From Sphingomonas glacialis (GTDB taxonomy: Bacteria > Pseudomonadota > Alphaproteobacteria > Sphingomonadales > Sphingomonadaceae), in contig NZ_RCZC01000001.1 in NCBI RefSeq assembly GCF_006439055.1, positions 558,001 to 622,000 of the forward strand: DNA of 64,000 bases. The letters are read 5' to 3'. The position numbers and the translations under genes were made by a program. How positions within the stretch are numbered: the stretch's first letter is position 1; each line of letters starts with the position of its first letter. The notes under the pieces are model-generated. The model was not told the DNA's origin. It ran no database searches and saw only the letters and a program-made list of their open reading frames with translations. Below are positions 60,789 through 64,000 of the stretch, one piece after another.

Positions 60789-62282
60789 ATGATACAGCCC
60801 CATCGCAAGACCCGTCTATTGTACCGCCACACATCGAGCGCGACGCGCTGCCTCGCTTTGGCGGCCCTGTTCGTTGCACCGCCCGCCATGGCGCAGGATG
60901 CGCCACCGGCCACCGATCTGCCGATGCCTGCGCCGATCGTCCAGCCAGTGCCGTCCGCCCCGTTGCCGCACCTGAGCCCGGCCCAAGCCAACGCGCTCGC
61001 GCTTCTGCTGCGTAAAGACATCGTGGCGCAGGGTCTCGCCGACACGGAGTCGGGCGAGACCCTCGACAATGACAGCCTTGTCCGAGCCGCGCTGGATCAT
61101 GCCCATGCCGTTCATGCCGGGCGGCTTGCGGAAGCCGATTTCGATCGCAACTGGGCGATGCGCCCTGCGGCATACGACCCGCTGCCGGCCTTCAAGGACG
61201 CGGTCGAGCACGACCGTCTGGCCGCCTGGATCGCGTCGCTGCCACCGCCTTACGCAGGCTATGATGCGCTGGTCACCGCGCTTGCGCGGTATCGGGCGAT
61301 CGCGGCGGCGGGTGGCTGGGAGTCGCTCACCGCAGGCGCCGACCTGACGCTCGGCAACACCGGCGCGCGCGTTTCCGCGCTGCGTCAGCGCCTCGCGCTC
61401 GAAGATCCGCAAGTGACGCCGTCGGGAGATCGCTTCGACGCCGCGCTCGTCGAGGCCGTCCGTCGCGCGCAACGGCGCTACGGGCTCAATCCGACGGGGA
61501 TCGCCGCCGCGCAGACGCTCGCCGCGCTCAACGTGCCGGTCGATGCGCGGCTTCGCCAGATCAAGGCCAACATGGAACGCTGGCGCTGGCTGCCGCCCGA
61601 ACTCGAGAAGAACCGCGTCCAGGTGAACATCGCCGCGGCCGTGCTGACGCTGTTCGACGGCGACGTGCCGGTCATGTCGATGAAGGCGGTGACCGGGCGC
61701 CCCGGCGCCGAGACGCCGATGCTGACCTCGCAGATCCACAGCATCGTGCTCAATCCGCCATGGAACGTGCCATCGACGATCGCGGCGCGCGAGCTGTGGC
61801 CCAAGGAGAAGGCGCACCCCGGCTATTTCGCGCGCAACGGATTCCGGGTGATCGATACCGGCGACGGCGGCAAGCGGCTTCAGCAGGCCTCCGACCATAG
61901 TGCGCTGGGCAAGTACAAGTTCGATTTCGCCAACCCGTTCGCCGTCTATTTGCACGACACGCCCGCCCAGGCAGGGTTCGCGCGCTTCGATCGTTTGGCG
62001 AGCCATGGCTGCGTCCGGCTCGAAAAGCCCGGTGACCTCGCGAAGCGGCTGCTCGACGCCACGCCCGAATGGCCCGCGGACACGATCGATGCGACGGTGT
62101 CCGAAGGCAAGACGGTGCGCGCGAAGCTGGCGGCGCCCGTTGCGGTCTATCTGCTGTACTGGACGGCGTTTGCGACCGCGAACGGTCAGGTCAGTTTCCG
62201 CAATGACCCCTATGCGTGGGACGGAGCGCTGGCGACCAAGATTGCGGCACGGTCCGCGCGGCAGGCGCTTGCGGCGCGCTGA
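60789..62282 (+). CDS. L,D-transpeptidase (YcbB/LdtD family)
   Basis: A 497-residue protein. The signal peptide (ALAALFVAPPAMAQ) is followed by an N-terminal scaffold domain (about residues 60-175), a peptidoglycan-binding domain (LGNTGARVSALRQRL ... YGLNPTGIAAAQTLAALN), and the YkuD catalytic domain with the motif SHGCVRLEKP, nucleophile Cys408. It makes 3-3 cross-links in peptidoglycan in the periplasm, a route insensitive to most penicillins. ATG 60789 is preferred because AGGG lies 8 nt upstream; ATG 60753 is possible. It is divergent from the beta-lactamase-like gene, giving a cell-wall theme. The lipoprotein gene follows 13 nt later. Confidence 0.9.
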   Translation: MIQPHRKTRLLYRHTSSATRCLALAALFVAPPAMAQDAPPATDLPMPAPIVQPVPSAPLPHLSPAQANALALLLRKDIVAQGLADTESGETLDNDSLVRAALDHAHAVHAGRLAEADFDRNWAMRPAAYDPLPAFKDAVEHDRLAAWIASLPPPYAGYDALVTALARYRAIAAAGGWESLTAGADLTLGNTGARVSALRQRLALEDPQVTPSGDRFDAALVEAVRRAQRRYGLNPTGIAAAQTLAALNVPVDARLRQIKANMERWRWLPPELEKNRVQVNIAAAVLTLFDGDVPVMSMKAVTGRPGAETPMLTSQIHSIVLNPPWNVPSTIAARELWPKEKAHPGYFARNGFRVIDTGDGGKRLQQASDHSALGKYKFDFANPFAVYLHDTPAQAGFARFDRLASHGCVRLEKPGDLAKRLLDATPEWPADTIDATVSEGKTVRAKLAAPVAVYLLYWTAFATANGQVSFRNDPYAWDGALATKIAARSARQALAAR

Positions 62283-62295
62283 GGAGATGACGACG

Positions 62296-62643
62296 ATGAC
62301 CTACAAATTCCCGCTCGCCTTCACGGCGCTGCTGCTGATCGCCGGCCTCGGCGCTTGCTCGCAATCGAGCGAGGCGCCGTCGCACGGCGACAACTATTTC
62401 GATACGCGCACCGAACCGACCGACGAAGTCACGCCGGTGGCGCCAGAGACCCGCGCGCCCGACCCCGAACCGACCCCGACCGCCGATACCAACACGACGG
62501 CTGCGGTGCCGGAAAAGGCGCCCGCGGCGGCGCCAGACGAACAGTTGATGGACGACGCCTCCGCCACCGGCATGACGGCACGCACGACGCGCGGCGATCA
62601 GACAAACCAGGCCGCTCCGGCTGAGCAGACCGAGAACAACTAG
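62296..62643 (+). CDS. Small Pro/Thr/Ala-rich lipoprotein
   Basis: A 115-residue protein with a lipoprotein signal (FTALLLIAGLGAC, lipobox Cys21). The mature part is low-complexity, acidic and rich in Pro, Thr, Ala and Glu, probably unstructured. No domain is recognised. ATG 62296 is chosen because GAGGAG lies 9 nt upstream; ATG 62287 abuts that site. It is co-transcribed with the L,D-transpeptidase 13 nt upstream and could be a spacer or envelope-associated partner. Confidence 0.7.
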   Translation: MTYKFPLAFTALLLIAGLGACSQSSEAPSHGDNYFDTRTEPTDEVTPVAPETRAPDPEPTPTADTNTTAAVPEKAPAAAPDEQLMDDASATGMTARTTRGDQTNQAAPAEQTENN

Positions 62644-63060
62644 CACGGGTGGCGATGTGCCGATCAGCTGAACTGGGGGACTGAACCTCACTATAGGGCG
62701 GCGGGCCAGTCACCAAACGTCATCCGCGGCGCCTGCCGGGCTTCCGCCAGCGACCGATTATGCTAGGGTTGGTGCGATCGAAGTCGCCAATGACGGCAGA
62801 GACAATCACGCCGCGATCGACGGGCATGGCGGCACTTCGTCGGTCGGTGCGCAGTCCCCGGTCGGCCGCCCGGCGGCCTTGGTCTACGCGTCCGAACGGT
62901 CGCAGCCCGCGATTCTGGCCGGCGTGCGCTCGGGCCCTGGATCATCGATCGCTGGCGCCCACATCCCGGTCGCGTGCTCGACCTGAGCGCGAGCATAATA
63001 CTGAAAACGGGCGACTCCAGGCGTGCCGGCCCGTGTCGCCCCCCCGCACGCGGAGCCACG
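62644..63060. other. Intergenic region without a supportable gene
   Basis: About 415 nt between converging genes. It contains CTCACTATAGGGCG (62687-62700), identical to the 3' part of a phage T7 promoter. No coding frame or terminator with T-tract was recognised. Confidence 0.45.
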
Positions 63061-63073
63061 CTACCGGTAGCGT
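63058..63073 (-). terminator. 16-bp perfect palindrome across the antiporter stop codon
   Basis: ACGCTACCGGTAGCGT is its own reverse complement and includes the TAG stop at 63061-63063. It has no loop or T-tract. It could form a hairpin at the mRNA 3' end or be a protein-binding site. Confidence 0.3.
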
Positions 63074-64000
63074 ACCTCGAGCAGGTCCAGCTCGCGCACC
63101 AGTCTGGCCGCAAGCTCGCTGCCTAGGCCGCGCTCGCGGGCGATCGCCATGATCTCCGCACGCTCGGCGCGGACCGCGGCAAGTCGAAGCTCGCGCTCGA
63201 TCCCTTCGTTCGCGCGCGCCACCTGGCTGGCGTCGCTACCCGCGCTGAGGCCCTCGATCCGCTCGCGATAGCCGTCCATGATGCGCGCGCCGGCAGCGGC
63301 GTAGACGTCCGCGTCGTTGCGTCCTTCGGCAAGCGCATGCTGCACGCGCTCGATCGTCTTGATCGCGGCTTCCGCGGCGGCGACGCGCGCCATGTCCTCC
63401 GCGGCCTGTTGCGAAGGCTCGGGCGGCATGGTCAGTCCCCGCAGCAGGAGCGGCAGGCCGATGCTCGCCAGGACGAGCGAGCTCAGGATGACGCCGGTCG
63501 CCAGAAAGATCGCGAGCTCGCGTCCCGGGAAGGGCGTACCGTTGCCCATCACCATCGGCAGCGTCAGCACGCCCGCGAGCGTGATCGCACCGCGCACCCC
63601 GGCGAACGACATGGCGGCGACCAGCCGCCACGGTGGGCTCGAGCCAGTCTCGCGTCCCGGCGCGCGGCGGAGCAGCGTGATCCGGAACGACACCCACACC
63701 CAGCCGAAGCGCAACGCGGCAAGCCCCGCCATGATCGCCGCGACGTACAGGGCCAGCCACCACGGACTGGCATGGCCGGTCAGCGCGACGGTCTGGTCGA
63801 GCCCCGACAGGATCTCGGGCAATTGCTCGCCGAGCAGCACGAAGATCATGCCGTTGGCCGCGAACTGGATCGTGTCCCACACCGAGTTGCGCCGCATCCG
63901 CGTGACCGCCAGCGCTTGCCGAGAAATCTCGGCGAAGCTCATCGTCACGCCCGCCGCGACCGCCGCGAGGATGCCCGACGCATGGACATGCTCGGCGATC
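63061..64000 (-). CDS. CPA1-family Na+/H+ antiporter, N-terminal part outside the window
   Basis: The C-terminal 312 residues are visible; the 5' end lies beyond 64000. The frame runs open to the window edge (IAEHVHASGILAAVAAGV), a conserved helix of NhaP/NHE-type exchangers. Later helices include FAANGMIFVLLGEQLPEIL and SFAGVRGAITLAGVLTLPM (ion-pathway region). A cytoplasmic Ala/Glu/Arg-rich helical tail of about 110 residues follows. It exchanges Na+ or K+ for H+ across the inner membrane. Confidence 0.88.
   Translation of the reverse strand, partial: IAEHVHASGILAAVAAGVTMSFAEISRQALAVTRMRRNSVWDTIQFAANGMIFVLLGEQLPEILSGLDQTVALTGHASPWWLALYVAAIMAGLAALRFGWVWVSFRITLLRRAPGRETGSSPPWRLVAAMSFAGVRGAITLAGVLTLPMVMGNGTPFPGRELAIFLATGVILSSLVLASIGLPLLLRGLTMPPEPSQQAAEDMARVAAAEAAIKTIERVQHALAEGRNDADVYAAAGARIMDGYRERIEGLSAGSDASQVARANEGIERELRLAAVRAERAEIMAIARERGLGSELAARLVRELDLLEVRYR

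Noticed and set aside
1-64000. CRISPR arrays, tRNA/rRNA genes, insertion sequences, prophage
   Set aside because: No regularly spaced repeats, no cloverleaf with a GGTTCGAATCC-like arm in intergenic regions, no transposase or integrase-like proteins, and no phage structural genes were seen.

Overview
The window looks like a chromosomal segment of a high-GC alphaproteobacterium, most probably Sphingomonadales (Sphingomonas-like). Evidence: three large TonB-dependent receptors (TBDRs), one of them of the long Caulobacter/Xanthomonas class; carbohydrate-linked flavin-dependent halogenases with SapC and cupin-like partners; a DUF6445 protein; and strong G/C bias at third codon positions on the coding strands. 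No rRNA, tRNA, CRISPR array, IS element or phage module was recognised.

Layout. 1-1160 (+): end of a receiver-domain protein, a stand-alone response regulator and a hemerythrin-like protein. 1221-5795 (-): TetR regulator, TBDR and secreted PHP-domain phosphoesterase, with matching putative operators before the regulator and before the receptor. 5876-15956: a hemicellulose/uronate locus with a GH3 glucosidase and TBDR on the minus strand, divergent from a GH2 enzyme, an ExuT-like MFS symporter and mannonate dehydratase (uxuA). 16117-19248 (+): a molybdopterin oxidoreductase (FdhF/YdeP) and a formate/nitrite channel behind a structured leader. 19735-26520 (-): a 5'-damaged LysR gene, pncB, rsgA, a small charged ORF without a standard start, and secreted M28 and M20 peptidases.

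26703-40900 is the most distinctive part, a probable beta-glucan (laminarin-type) utilisation locus. One long minus-strand series runs TBDR, halogenase, SapC, JmjC-like cupin, second halogenase, LacI regulator, MFS transporter. The modification genes overlap by 1-8 nt and use TTG and GTG starts. Divergent from the TBDR is a GH3 beta-glucosidase, and the shared promoter region holds two perfect LacI-type palindromes. A GH16 glucanase translationally coupled to DUF6445 converges on the GH3 gene.

41228-45232 (-): an AI-2E-type permease, a P-type cation ATPase and a 32-residue one-helix membrane protein coupled to the ATPase start. 45732-59203 (-): a tripartite RND efflux operon (adaptor, two different pumps, outer-membrane factor) downstream of a DUF4173 / response regulator / sensor kinase operon, reminiscent of BaeSR-mdtABC. 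59564-64000: a class A beta-lactamase-fold protein lacking the omega-loop Glu/Asn, a YcbB-type L,D-transpeptidase, a small lipoprotein and the 3' part of a CPA1 Na+/H+ antiporter.

A recurring pattern is a strong GC hairpin just after the stop codon of each of the three TBDR genes and before the next gene of the same unit. This would let receptor and enzyme levels differ within one transcript.
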